Shown in pieces: positions 52,814-62,242 of a stretch of 64,000 bases of DNA (positions within the stretch are counted from its first letter, which is position 1; the number at the start of each line of letters is the position of its first letter). The notes below the pieces were generated by a model, which had not been told where the DNA came from, ran no database searches, and saw nothing but the letters and a program-made list of their open reading frames with translations. The stretch is from Promethearchaeota archaeon (lineage in GTDB: Archaea > Asgardarchaeota > Lokiarchaeia > Sigyniarchaeales > SOKP01). The stretch covers positions 62,001 to 126,000 of the forward strand of contig JAEOUA010000010.1 in assembly GCA_016839555.1 (NCBI GenBank). The letters run 5' to 3'. The position numbers were made by a program, and so were the translations under genes.

Positions 52814-54532
52814 ATGAACTTAGTACGAATTAATACAAAAACAAATCAAATAAACTACCAAGAGATTACGAAAGATTCGCCATATTTTCTATTTGGTGCT
52901 CGCGGATTAACATCAAAAATCGTATTTGAGGAGGTTCCTCCAGAGGCAGATCCTATAGGAAAATATAATAAATTAATTATCGCTAATGGGTTATTAACAG
53001 GAAGTCCTTTCCCGAATTCTGGTCGAACCTCAGTTGGTGGTAAAAGTCCTCTCACGGGTGGAATTAAGGAAGCAAATGTGGGCGGAAGAGGGGCTATGAT
53101 GCTTGCTCAGAATGGTATAAGAGCGCTTATTTTAGAAGATCAATCGGAGACATGGAAAATTATAGTAATTGATAATGATGGTATCCATATAGAAGACGGA
53201 CAAGGATATAGTGGATTAGGAAATTATGAGTTACACGAGAAATTATATAAGAAATACGGAGATCGAGTCGCCATCTATTCCATTGGGCTTGCGGGAGAAC
53301 ACAAAATGAAAAATTCAACGGTTGCAGCTAATGATTTGGAGGGATATCCTTCACGCCATGCGGCAAGAGGGGGCTTAGGTGCGGTTATGGGCTCAAAAAA
53401 AATTAAAGCAATAATTATAGCACCACCTAAGAAATCCAAAGTTAATATAAATAATATTAAACGATTTCGCGAGGTTTCAAAACCCTTTGCTAAACAGCTA
53501 GCAACGACTAAGGAAACTTTTTCAACATTTGGTACAGCATTAATGATAAATTCGATGAGTGTATATGGAGGTTTGCCAACTAAGAGTTTCAGAAAAGGGT
53601 CATATGAGAAAGCAAACGAAATTTCTGGCGAAAAATTACACGATATAATTGTTGAAAGAAATGGAAAAAATAGATTAGGGTGTAGTCCTACTTGTGTAAT
53701 ACGGTGTTCACATTTAGTAAATGATGAAAAAGGAGAGCATATCACCTCAAGTCTAGAATATGAGACAATGGCAATGAATGGTTCCAACTTATTAATAGAT
53801 GATATAGATGTTTTGGCACAAATTGATCATAATTGCGATAATTTAGGACTCGACACTATTGAATTTGGATGTACATTGGGAGTTGCTATGGATGCGGGTA
53901 AAATTGAATGGGGAGATGCGGATAAGGTTTTCAAAATTTTTGAAGAAATTAAAAAAGGATCTGAAATTGGACATCTATATGGAAACGGAGTATGTAATTT
54001 AGCAAATGAGATCAATTATGACCGTGTTCCTCATGTTAAAGGACAAGGTTTGTCAGCATATGATCCTCGTGTCTTTAAAGGAATGAGCGTGACATTTGCC
54101 ACATCTCCTATGGGAGCTGATCATACAGCAGGTGCAGCTATTGCTGGAAGATCTGCAAGTGGTGGCAAAGATTATGGAGAATTAACGGAGAATAAGGGAA
54201 AATTGGAATTATCCTATGAATTACAAGTATACACGGCAGTGCTTGATTCTATGGGATGCTGCTATTTTATTGGGCCAAATTATGAGACCATGGATATTGT
54301 CGCTAAGGCATTAAATGCGATGTATGATATAAATTTAAAACAAAAAGATGTTATAAATATCGGAAAGCAAATACTGAAAAATGAAATTGAATTTAATAAG
54401 AAAGCTGGAATTTCTCAAGAGATGAATGATCTTCCAGAATTTTTTAGAAAGGAACCTTCAGATCCAGTTAATTTAGTTGTAGATATACCAAAAGAAGAGT
54501 TAAAAAATTTTTGGAAAAGATTGGAAGATTAA
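52814..54532 (+). CDS. Tungsten-dependent aldehyde:ferredoxin oxidoreductase
   Basis: Protein of 572 residues, the AOR family length. It starts with LVRINTKTNQINYQEI, and the molybdopterin region is SGRTSVGGKSPLTGGIKEAN. The iron-sulfur cysteines are in GCSPTCVIRCSH and, later, DSMGCCYFIG. The first cluster reads C-x3-C-x3-C rather than the more usual C-x2-C-x3-C. AORs oxidise aldehydes to carboxylic acids with ferredoxin as acceptor and carry a tungsten-bispterin cofactor. The gene is followed by the GlcD/GlpC-like pair. Confidence 0.88.
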   Translation: MNLVRINTKTNQINYQEITKDSPYFLFGARGLTSKIVFEEVPPEADPIGKYNKLIIANGLLTGSPFPNSGRTSVGGKSPLTGGIKEANVGGRGAMMLAQNGIRALILEDQSETWKIIVIDNDGIHIEDGQGYSGLGNYELHEKLYKKYGDRVAIYSIGLAGEHKMKNSTVAANDLEGYPSRHAARGGLGAVMGSKKIKAIIIAPPKKSKVNINNIKRFREVSKPFAKQLATTKETFSTFGTALMINSMSVYGGLPTKSFRKGSYEKANEISGEKLHDIIVERNGKNRLGCSPTCVIRCSHLVNDEKGEHITSSLEYETMAMNGSNLLIDDIDVLAQIDHNCDNLGLDTIEFGCTLGVAMDAGKIEWGDADKVFKIFEEIKKGSEIGHLYGNGVCNLANEINYDRVPHVKGQGLSAYDPRVFKGMSVTFATSPMGADHTAGAAIAGRSASGGKDYGELTENKGKLELSYELQVYTAVLDSMGCCYFIGPNYETMDIVAKALNAMYDINLKQKDVINIGKQILKNEIEFNKKAGISQEMNDLPEFFRKEPSDPVNLVVDIPKEELKNFWKRLED

Positions 54533-54819
54533 AAAATTTTGTTTATTTTTTTAACGGCAATATTTAATTATTAGTATTCGAATTCTGAACCTAAATTCTC
54601 TAAAGGTATTTTAATAATCCTTTTTTCATCATTATATATTTTCCTATAATGATAAAAATTTTACCTATTGTTCTAATGAGATATTCGAATTTTGCTTTGA
54701 TTGCCATCTCTTTTATTATGTAAGAAAATTTTTTATATGAAATTTGATCTTACTAATTTTAATAATTAATTTTTATAATTAATAGATATTCATTTAATCT
54801 ATCATTTAGGAGATGTATT

Positions 54820-56190
54820 ATGAATAACGAAAAAATTCTTTCTGAATTGCAAAATATTGTCGGTAAAGCCTACGTTTCAAACGATCCCGCGGAATTATTT
54901 ATGTATTCCAGAGATCCGGGCGCGAGCAAGCCTAGAGATGTAGATTTTGTCGCAATGCCTCGAACTACTAAAGAAGTTCAAGCTATCGTGAAATTAGCAA
55001 ATAAATTTAAAATCCCCGTCACACCAATGGGAGGGGGTCTTACATTAAGCGGTCTTGTTATACCAGTGAAGGGAGGTATTGTAATTGACATGAAACGAAT
55101 GGATACTATAGTAGAAATTAATAAATTAAGCCGATATGCTCTAATTGAGCCAGGAGTGTCTACAGGTCAATTACAGGCGTTCTTGGAGGAAAATTATCCC
55201 GAGCTACAAGTTTCCGTCCCAGATGCACCTCCATCAGTTACAGTAGCTGGAAATGCTTTAATTAATGGATCTGGGTTTTTGTCTCATCAATATGGTGATC
55301 ATGGGAGTATGCTTAATGGATTAGAAGTAGTTCTTCCTAATGGAGAAATATGCAAGGTTGGATCTTGCGCGCTTTCTGATTATTGGTTTACACGAGGGCC
55401 AATTCCTGATTTTATCGGATTGTTTACGAGTTCATTCGGAATGATGGGTATCATAACGAAATTATCAATTAAATTGTATCCAAAGCCAAAAATGAGAGAT
55501 TTAGTATTTGGATTATTCAAAAAATCAGAAATAATTCCTGAATTATTATATAACATTACATTTACCGAACTTGCAGAAGATATTTTATTAGGAGCTCAAG
55601 GAAAGCCAGACTGGATGGCGGGTTATATTTTTATAATTGTATATATTACTGGAGGATCTCAAGAAGAATTAGATAAGAAAGAAAAAAGATTAAAAAAGAT
55701 ATATAGAAAGAACGGGGCACGATATATGAAACCTCCCCCAAGAATTAGGGATATTTTTCTCGAAAAGCCCCAATTTGCAGCTAAAGCAGCAGATTTCCGA
55801 AAAGGAGGGGGATTTGAGTATGTTGGGAGCTTTTTTCCCTTAGAAAAAGTTCCTGAGGCAATGGATAGAGGAATGGAGATCTCAAACAAATATGGTATTA
55901 TACCAACTTTAGGCGCGAGAATTTTTGGACCTACCCACACTGTGATGGTATTTTTTTCTTATTCGTTTAATAGGGCAGATCCCGATGATATTCAAAATGC
56001 AAAAAATGCCTTAAGAGATACCAATATAATGACTTTAGAATTAGGGGGTATTCCTTGGAAAGGAGAGTTAAGAGCTCAACAAATGATCTTAGAAAAGATG
56101 AATCCAAATTATAAATACTTATTAAAAACTATTAAAGAACAATTAGATCCTAATAATATCATGAATCCTGGAAATTGGGAGGTGAAGTAA
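54820..56190 (+). CDS. FAD-linked oxidase, GlcD-like
   Basis: Protein of 456 residues with the FAD_binding_4 opening, FVAMPRTTKEVQAIVKLANKF, then TPMGGGLTLSGLVIPVKGGI and a GALINGSGFLSH-like loop. It fits D-lactate/glycolate dehydrogenase or the related phenol-oxidase group. AGGAGATG (54808-54815) precedes the ATG by four bases. The next gene starts directly after its stop codon, with no gap, so they form one unit. Confidence 0.85.
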   Translation: MNNEKILSELQNIVGKAYVSNDPAELFMYSRDPGASKPRDVDFVAMPRTTKEVQAIVKLANKFKIPVTPMGGGLTLSGLVIPVKGGIVIDMKRMDTIVEINKLSRYALIEPGVSTGQLQAFLEENYPELQVSVPDAPPSVTVAGNALINGSGFLSHQYGDHGSMLNGLEVVLPNGEICKVGSCALSDYWFTRGPIPDFIGLFTSSFGMMGIITKLSIKLYPKPKMRDLVFGLFKKSEIIPELLYNITFTELAEDILLGAQGKPDWMAGYIFIIVYITGGSQEELDKKEKRLKKIYRKNGARYMKPPPRIRDIFLEKPQFAAKAADFRKGGGFEYVGSFFPLEKVPEAMDRGMEISNKYGIIPTLGARIFGPTHTVMVFFSYSFNRADPDDIQNAKNALRDTNIMTLELGGIPWKGELRAQQMILEKMNPNYKYLLKTIKEQLDPNNIMNPGNWEVK

Positions 56191-57357
56191 ATGAATTTAG
56201 AAGAATATGATGGTATTGTCCATCGTTGTTTTAGGTGCGGATATTGTAAATTAACGCATAATTATCTATTACTTAATTGTCCAAGCTACAAGAAATACCG
56301 GTTTGAGACCTACTCAACGGGGGGCCGTATGTGGCTCATATACGCTCTTATGACTAACGAAATTGAATGGAGTGAAAAGGTAGCTGACATTTTATACGCA
56401 TGCCCTACATGTGGCAATTGTAATATTAATTGTAGATTCGATAAATTTAATGATTTCTTAGTAGATATCATTGAAGCCGCACGAGCGGAAGCCGTAAAGA
56501 ATGGTTTTTGTCCTGAAAATCAGACCCAATTGATAGAACGAACCACGAATCCGGAATTTTTTAATCCCTATGCCGAGCCAAATTCCGATAACGAAGACTT
56601 GAAAAAGAAATATAATCTTCCAGATAAAGCAGAGTGGGTATACTTTATAGGATGTACCTCTAATTATAGACAACAAGATTTAAGAGATGCCACGTTAAGA
56701 TTTCTAAAAAAGGCAGGAATTGATTTTACCTTAATTGATGAACATTGTTGCACGAGTCCACTTATAAGAACTGGTCAACTTGATCCAGTAAAAAAATTTA
56801 TGAATTATAATGTAGAAAAGATTAAAGAGACTGGGGCCTCAAAAATTGTAACCTCTTGTGCGGGATGCTGTAGAACTTTAAAAGTTGATTTTGAAAAGCA
56901 AGGTGTTAATATAAATTTTGAGGTATTACATACTTCTGAATTGATTAATCAACTCTTAAAAGAAGGAAAAATCAAATTTAACTCTGAGTTTAATAAAATA
57001 GTAACATACCATGATCCATGTCATATAGGACGCCATATGGGACTTTATGATGATCCTAGAGAGGTGTATAAAGCAATTCCTGGAATTGAATTCAAAGAAA
57101 TGCAAAGGATAAGGGAAAATTCGTGGTGCTGCGGTGCAGGAGGCGGTGTCAAAATAGGATATCCGGATTGGGCCTTAGAGATTTCAAAAGAAAGATTGGA
57201 AGAAGCAAAAGAAACTGGAGCAGAAGTACTCTCATCAACATGTCCATTTTGCCGGACTAACTTGACTGATGCGAATAGAGAATACAATATGGGCTTAGAA
57301 ATTTTAGATTTAGTCGAAATTTTGGATAATATAGAAATCGAAACCCAAAATACTTAG
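56191..57357 (+). CDS. GlpC-like iron-sulfur/CCG protein
   Basis: Protein of 388 residues. The N-terminal [4Fe-4S] set has CFRCGYC and, after a variable gap, CPTCGNCNINC. Two CCG domains follow: FIGCTSNYR, HCCTSPL, TSCAGCC, and later HDPCHIGR, WCCGAGGG, TCPFCRTN. It is the electron-acceptor partner of the flavoprotein upstream, as in glycolate oxidase and anaerobic glycerol-3-phosphate dehydrogenase. An oligo-T terminator follows. Confidence 0.85.
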   Translation: MNLEEYDGIVHRCFRCGYCKLTHNYLLLNCPSYKKYRFETYSTGGRMWLIYALMTNEIEWSEKVADILYACPTCGNCNINCRFDKFNDFLVDIIEAARAEAVKNGFCPENQTQLIERTTNPEFFNPYAEPNSDNEDLKKKYNLPDKAEWVYFIGCTSNYRQQDLRDATLRFLKKAGIDFTLIDEHCCTSPLIRTGQLDPVKKFMNYNVEKIKETGASKIVTSCAGCCRTLKVDFEKQGVNINFEVLHTSELINQLLKEGKIKFNSEFNKIVTYHDPCHIGRHMGLYDDPREVYKAIPGIEFKEMQRIRENSWCCGAGGGVKIGYPDWALEISKERLEEAKETGAEVLSSTCPFCRTNLTDANREYNMGLEILDLVEILDNIEIETQNT

Positions 57358-57369
57358 TATTTTATTTTC

Positions 57370-57378
57370 TTTTTTTTT
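57370..57378 (+). terminator. Oligo-T terminator after GlpC-like gene
   Basis: A nine-T run, preceded by a TTTTC stretch, begins 13 bases after the stop codon. Confidence 0.5.
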
Positions 57379-57449
57379 TATATTGAAAGAGAATATTTTC
57401 TTTTAATTTATTATATATATTAAAAGAATTATAATAAGGTGAAATAAAA

Positions 57450-58295
57450 ATGAGATTGGGAGCACATATGAGTATTTCGGGTGGTAAATATAAAGCACTT
57501 GAAAGAGGAAACAGTATTGGATGCGAAGCAATTCAAATTTTTACAGGAAATGTCAGAAGTTGGGCTTCAAAACCTTTAGATGAAGAAGAAATTAAATTAT
57601 TTCATGAGAAGAAAAAAGAATATGATATTTATCCAGTTATATCGCATAATAGTTATTTAATTAATTTAGCAACAACAGATGAGGAGAAACTGAAAAAATC
57701 CTATGATGCGATGCTTGACGAATTAACTAGAGCTGATCAACTGGGTATTGAATATGTCAATATGCATCCAGGAAATAAAAATGAAGGAGAGAAAGAAATA
57801 GATGCTCTATTAAGAATTGCCGAACAAATTAATCTTTTATTAAAGCAAACTAATAAATCTAATGTGATCATTCTTTTGGAAACAACTGCCGGTCAGGGAA
57901 ATGATGTTGGTTATAAATTCGAACATATGATCGCTATTATGGATGAAATTGAAAATAAAAAACGTATTGGAGTAACATTTGATACTCAGCATTCATTTGC
58001 TGCTGGCTACGATTTCAGAACTAAAAATACTTACGAAAAATTATGGAATGAATTTGATGATATAATTGGCTTACAATATCTGGATGCATTTCATTTTAAC
58101 GATTCTAAAAGCGATTTAGGAGATAAAGTTGATCGACATGATCATATTGGAAATGGAAAAATAGGGAAAGAGCCGTTTGGCTTTTTTATTAATGATGAGA
58201 GATTTAAAGAGTTGCCTGGAATCTTAGAAACTCCTAATAGCGAAAAGACATTTGAAGATAACTTAAATGTTCTAAAAAGTTTAAGAAAAAGTTAG
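57450..58295 (+). CDS. nfo: Endonuclease IV-type AP endonuclease
   Basis: Protein of 281 residues. It opens LGAHMSISGG. The metal-ligand residues are in NMHPGN, LETTAGQG, FDTQHSFAAGYD, FHFNDSK, DRHDHIGNG and LETPN, which match the tri-metal site of endonuclease IV. It cleaves the phosphodiester 5' to an abasic site in DNA repair. Transcribed alone. Confidence 0.9.
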   Translation: MRLGAHMSISGGKYKALERGNSIGCEAIQIFTGNVRSWASKPLDEEEIKLFHEKKKEYDIYPVISHNSYLINLATTDEEKLKKSYDAMLDELTRADQLGIEYVNMHPGNKNEGEKEIDALLRIAEQINLLLKQTNKSNVIILLETTAGQGNDVGYKFEHMIAIMDEIENKKRIGVTFDTQHSFAAGYDFRTKNTYEKLWNEFDDIIGLQYLDAFHFNDSKSDLGDKVDRHDHIGNGKIGKEPFGFFINDERFKELPGILETPNSEKTFEDNLNVLKSLRKS

Positions 58296-58422
58296 ATTAA
58301 TTATCAAATTTTTAATTTATAATTATTTTACCATTAAATAATTAAGGATTTATGAAGATCTAAAGTTTAAAAAAGAAGGAAAAATAAAATATATAATATT
58401 TTAAAATCTCTTAAAATAAAAT

Positions 58423-58617
58423 TCATGCTCGTTTCCTAATATCAGCATTCTTTCTTATTCTTTTGTCCTTAAATTCTTGAGTCTTTTGTCTTAGTATAGT
58501 TCTACGTTCGACAATGCTTACCCTATTATGCTTTAAGAGATCATCTAATTTTTCCATATATTCATCTGTACTCAAACTTAAGTCAAAAATTGAGTTATAA
58601 TCAATTTTTTCTAGCAT
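58423..58617 (-). CDS. Small charged protein
   Basis: Protein of 64 residues. GAGGT lies six bases upstream of the ATG, which supports translation. The product is a charged helix with many Arg and Lys near its C-terminus (KDKRIRKNADIRKRA) and no cysteine. A nucleic-acid-binding or adaptor role is possible but unproven. Confidence 0.6.
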   Translation of the reverse strand: MLEKIDYNSIFDLSLSTDEYMEKLDDLLKHNRVSIVERRTILRQKTQEFKDKRIRKNADIRKRA

Positions 58618-58756
58618 TCTAATACCTCAACACTTCTTATTTCTTACTAGCCATAAAATAATATGGTGGATACATAATATTTAAAAATTCTATTATTTAA
58701 TTTTATCTTTTCAGATAATTATAATTCCGAAATAATAAACTATTTTCAATTTTTTC

Positions 58757-58764
58757 CAAAAAAA
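58757..58764 (-). terminator. Short oligo-T tract after the isomerase gene
   Basis: An eight-T run (minus strand) lies 10 bases after the stop codon of the SIS-domain gene. Confidence 0.4.
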
Positions 58765-58774
58765 AGATTTTTAA

Positions 58775-59356
58775 TTATTCAATTGATGCGTGTTTGTTAT
58801 CGATATCATCTTCCGATACATTCAGAAGATCCATTAGAACACCACCGATCGAATCTAAAACGGATAAAGTGCATATATCAAATAAACTCGTATATGGTGC
58901 TAGTGTTTTTTGAGATCTTGCTTTATCTTTACTCTTTCCCTGAATTCTAATTATCAAATCAGAAAGACTACCAATAGCACTATTTGGATTACCTGTTAAA
59001 AGAGCCAATGCTCCCCCAATTTCATGAGCTTTGCGAGCAATTGCAACAGAGGAGGTAGTTTCTCCACTTCCACTTATTATAATTAATAAATCAAAGGGTG
59101 TATAACGATATGTTACAGCATCAGAAACAAAACAGGACTTAATTCCCAAATGCATTAATCTCTGCGCAAAAGCTCGCCCCATAAATCCTGATCTTCCTGC
59201 ACCATAGATAAACACTCTATTACCTTTATTATGAATTTCTATAATTTTTTCAATTAATTTGTTAATTTCTGATAAATTTAACTCCTCGGAATTCTTTATA
59301 ATGTGATCTGAAATCTCTTGAAGTGTCTCTATAAATCTTTTTTTTGAGTTTTTCAT
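58775..59356 (-). CDS. hxlB: 6-phospho-3-hexuloisomerase (SIS domain)
   Basis: Protein of 193 residues of the SIS fold. VFIYGAGRSGFMGRAFAQRLMHL begins the sugar-phosphate site, ISGSGETTS is the phosphate loop, and TLAPYTSLFDI is typical of 6-phospho-3-hexuloisomerase. It converts 3-hexulose-6-phosphate to fructose-6-phosphate in the RuMP pathway, which in archaea mainly supplies pentose phosphates. The partner synthase (HPS) is not in this window. It lies upstream of the transport operon's end, on the same strand. Confidence 0.85.
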   Translation of the reverse strand: MKNSKKRFIETLQEISDHIIKNSEELNLSEINKLIEKIIEIHNKGNRVFIYGAGRSGFMGRAFAQRLMHLGIKSCFVSDAVTYRYTPFDLLIIISGSGETTSSVAIARKAHEIGGALALLTGNPNSAIGSLSDLIIRIQGKSKDKARSQKTLAPYTSLFDICTLSVLDSIGGVLMDLLNVSEDDIDNKHASIE

Positions 59357-59383
59357 AATAATCAGTTTAAATCCTAAGGGATT

Positions 59384-60631
59384 TTAATTTTCATCTTGGA
59401 ATTTTTCTGGATTAACATACTTTCGCCATTCTTCAACCGTTTCTTTAGGTCCTAACCCAATAATAAGATCTCCTTGTTCAAATATGAAATCTGGCTCAAA
59501 ACTATAAATCCATTTATTTCCTCTCTTTACAGCAATTATATGAAACCCACGCTTATATTTTTTATCTTGGAGTTCATTGTATTTTTTTCCTTTAAAATAT
59601 GAATCCTCAGATAAATTTTCTCTTACTACGATTTCCGCCGTTTCTGTAATAGCTTTTTGCAAAATTTTATGGGGTTTAAAACCCCTTATAATACTCTCAG
59701 CAATAGTTCCTGCTGCATCAGCGATTAATTCACAAGAAAATGCGATACGTAAAATACCAGTTAAATCTCTTATATTCTGAATATGACTTGCCAATTCTAG
59801 TATATCTTTTTCAAAATTAATATTGAGCCCATCCATTAGCTCCTCCATCTCTAACACATCTTCTGCAACTTCATAGTTATTAAAAAATAACGACGCTAAC
59901 GCCAATTCGATCATTGTCTCTGAAATATCGGTAATTTGAATATAGATTTTTTTAATATTTCGGAACATTTCTTCAATTTCAGGATCGGAAATATCAAACG
60001 CAGGTTCTTTGATCTCCTTCTCAATTTCAAATGACACAGGCTCTTTATCATTACATTCTGTTTTAAGTTGCATTAAAGGAGCCTTTTCTCCTTTTACAAT
60101 TAGGGTATCATTCAATAGAATTTTTTCCTCTTTAGAAAAAAGCCATTTATTTTTGCGTCTTATTGCAATCAAATTCACACCATATTTAGACCGAAAATGA
60201 ATATCTTTACGATATTTCCCCAGAAAATTGCAACCTTCATTTATTTTAATTTTTATAATTGGTTCCGGTACTTTTTCCCAGAATAATTGGGTAAAGTCGG
60301 TGATATCATTATTTATATAAATTACTCGAGCAATATCAGAAAGCGCATCCGATATTTTATCAATAGAATAACCCATAACGATAATAGGCTCTAATTTTTT
60401 CGCATTCTTAATACCCAATGGATGAGTTTGTATAATTTGAAAGCTCAATAAAAAAGTAAGTTCATGGATTCGTTGCTCTATATTATATACTTCATCCGCA
60501 ATTTCTTTGCTTCCAAATTTAATTGCGGAATATGCAAGGTCTATCATCAAATCTATATTTTGTTTCATCTGCGATAAAATATCTTTAAGCGAGATGGGAC
60601 GATATTTAAATTTCTTTTTGATGGCAGTCAT
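59384..60631 (-). CDS. PhoU/TrkA_C tandem regulatory protein of the MgtE-type transporter
   Basis: Protein of 415 residues with two tandem modules: PhoU-like helices followed by a TrkA_C-like beta domain (about 1-195), then a second PhoU-like (about 215-320) and TrkA_C-like unit (330-415). Key phrases are LIAIRRKNKWLFSKEEKILLNDTLIV and IIAVKRGNKWIYSFEPDFIFEQGDLIIGLG. TrkA_C domains bind ligands that gate cation channels. It is transcribed with the two MgtE-like membrane subunits upstream, so it probably controls them. The COG3273-like combination is known in archaea. Confidence 0.82.
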   Translation of the reverse strand: MTAIKKKFKYRPISLKDILSQMKQNIDLMIDLAYSAIKFGSKEIADEVYNIEQRIHELTFLLSFQIIQTHPLGIKNAKKLEPIIVMGYSIDKISDALSDIARVIYINNDITDFTQLFWEKVPEPIIKIKINEGCNFLGKYRKDIHFRSKYGVNLIAIRRKNKWLFSKEEKILLNDTLIVKGEKAPLMQLKTECNDKEPVSFEIEKEIKEPAFDISDPEIEEMFRNIKKIYIQITDISETMIELALASLFFNNYEVAEDVLEMEELMDGLNINFEKDILELASHIQNIRDLTGILRIAFSCELIADAAGTIAESIIRGFKPHKILQKAITETAEIVVRENLSEDSYFKGKKYNELQDKKYKRGFHIIAVKRGNKWIYSFEPDFIFEQGDLIIGLGPKETVEEWRKYVNPEKFQDEN

Positions 60632-60670
60632 ATTGAATTTATTTCACTAATAAAAGTCTATTCTTTAATT

Positions 60671-61231
60671 CTATATAAAGATTATGATTAATATAATTAT
60701 CAATAGAGGTGTTAACAAGTCTATAATAGAGGTGGTAATAGGAATTAAAAGATTATTAGGATCCTTTCCTTTTCTGAATAAAAGAATTGAAAAAATAAAC
60801 AAGATGATAAACAAAAATATAAATAGTAATAAAACAGTTATCGATAATATCATTATAATTATGAAAGGATTTACTATTTTTTTTCCAGAAATAAATAAAA
60901 ACGTATAACCAATTGTCACTAACGCTCCAAAAGAGAGTATAATAGTAATTAAAAGTCCAATAAAGTCATCCTTCAATTTTTCTGATCTTTTTATTTCGGG
61001 GGCAATAGAACCTATATGTAAGTGAGTACTTAATCTTGCAACTAATACAACCGATATATCACCAATTAGAGAGTTTAGGGCGGGTAAAGTAATAAGAATA
61101 ATTGGGATACTATAAAGGATTTCTTCATTAATAGATAATACTGTTCCGGATATGAGTCCTAATAGAGATGAAACAATTAATAATATGAATGATTCCTTAA
61201 CGATTTTTTTAAAATAATCTATTTTTCCCAT
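60671..61231 (-). CDS. MgtE-type divalent-cation transporter membrane subunit B
   Basis: Protein of 186 residues with about five hydrophobic helices. Segment ITLPALNSLIGDISVVLVARLSTHLHIG is the MgtE/SLC41 pore signature (P-A-L and a G-D/N-I motif). The half-size and the second half encoded upstream mean that two polypeptides form the usual pore. It starts three bases after the preceding gene stops. Confidence 0.82.
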   Translation of the reverse strand: MGKIDYFKKIVKESFILLIVSSLLGLISGTVLSINEEILYSIPIILITLPALNSLIGDISVVLVARLSTHLHIGSIAPEIKRSEKLKDDFIGLLITIILSFGALVTIGYTFLFISGKKIVNPFIIIMILSITVLLLFIFLFIILFIFSILLFRKGKDPNNLLIPITTSIIDLLTPLLIIILIIIFI

Positions 61232-61233
61232 TT

Positions 61234-61794
61234 TTAAGGTACCCCCAATAATAGAAGAGTTATATAAAAGGTGAATACCGAGAAAAAATCATCTATGGCA
61301 GCCATAAGGGGATTAACTACATTATTTACATTCAGACCGAATTGGAATGCAATATAATTTAAAAACGTAGATGTAGGAATAGAAATCGATAAACTAAAAA
61401 AATTAGAAATTAAAAGAATAGCTATAAAGAGTGAAAAAGATAATTCCCCTACTTTTAAAAATAAGAGGTTTATAAAATAACTGATAATAGCAATTAAAAT
61501 TGAAGTGATTAATGATAAAAAGAAGGTTGCTAATACATTTTCTAGCCATGTATTAATATTAAAATCTCCAATAATGAGATCTTTTCCCGTTCTTGCGATA
61601 AATGGGCCGCTAATATTACCCCTTAAAGAAAGTATAGCTGGCACCATTAAAATGAGCACAGCAAAGGATTCAAAAGGGAGTATTAATATGGTAAGAATGA
61701 CACCTGCGAAAATAGAACCTATGATGGAAACAATTTCCGAGGGAAAAGTCTCTTTAATAATCCTAATCCGTGAATCATCTTCCAAATATTCCAT
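61234..61794 (-). CDS. MgtE-type divalent-cation transporter membrane subunit A
   Basis: Protein of 186 residues from the ATG at 61794. The TATA box at 61817-61824 is 26 bases upstream of this ATG, which supports it over an in-frame TTG at 61854. Segment LMVPAILSLRGNISGPFIARTG is the MgtE pore signature, and GLNVNNVVNPLMAAIDDFFSV repeats the metal-binding type motif near the end. With its neighbour it should form a homologue of the Mg2+/cation channel domain. Confidence 0.82.
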   Translation of the reverse strand: MEYLEDDSRIRIIKETFPSEIVSIIGSIFAGVILTILILPFESFAVLILMVPAILSLRGNISGPFIARTGKDLIIGDFNINTWLENVLATFFLSLITSILIAIISYFINLLFLKVGELSFSLFIAILLISNFFSLSISIPTSTFLNYIAFQFGLNVNNVVNPLMAAIDDFFSVFTFYITLLLLGVP

Positions 61795-61816
61795 ATCGCA
61801 GCGCCCATTATTCTGA

Positions 61817-61824
61817 TATAAAAT
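61817..61824 (-). promoter_or_regulatory. TATA box of the MgtE-like operon
   Basis: TTTTATAT on the minus strand is centred 26 bases before the ATG at 61794, the ideal position for a leaderless archaeal transcript. Confidence 0.55.
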
Positions 61825-62242
61825 AAGATTATTATTTTGTATTAATACTTTCAATAGTCAAAATTATGAATTAAATATAAAAATTGTTAAAGTACCTATT
61901 TTTTTAAAACCCCGATATTTTTATTTAATTTAGCTAATTAAAAATATTCAAGAAAAAAGGTAAAAATTTATCCTTTACTTATTAAAAATTCGATAAAATT
62001 CACTTGTTTTTAGAAAAATCAATTCATCTTTCAATTCTAAAAACTAAAGTATTGATTTCATAGGAATTAAAATAAATTATTATATTATTCTTAGATGATT
62101 ATTTATATCTCCCAATTTATTTTAAACTGATATATATAGTTCAAATTTCACAATTTGAATATTCCCTTTAAAAAATTATTAATTAGTAAGCTATTATAAA
62201 TATTAGATTATAATTTTAATAATATCGCTTCTTTAAATAGTT
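61825..62242. other. Divergent intergenic region
   Basis: The 418 bases between the MgtE operon promoter and the phosphoribosyltransferase gene are A+T-rich and show no gene or hairpin of note. The right end must hold the promoter of the latter. Confidence 0.5.

Noticed and set aside
53275..53787. Minus-strand frame of 170 codons inside the AOR gene
   Set aside because: It is the reverse shadow of a well-conserved gene.
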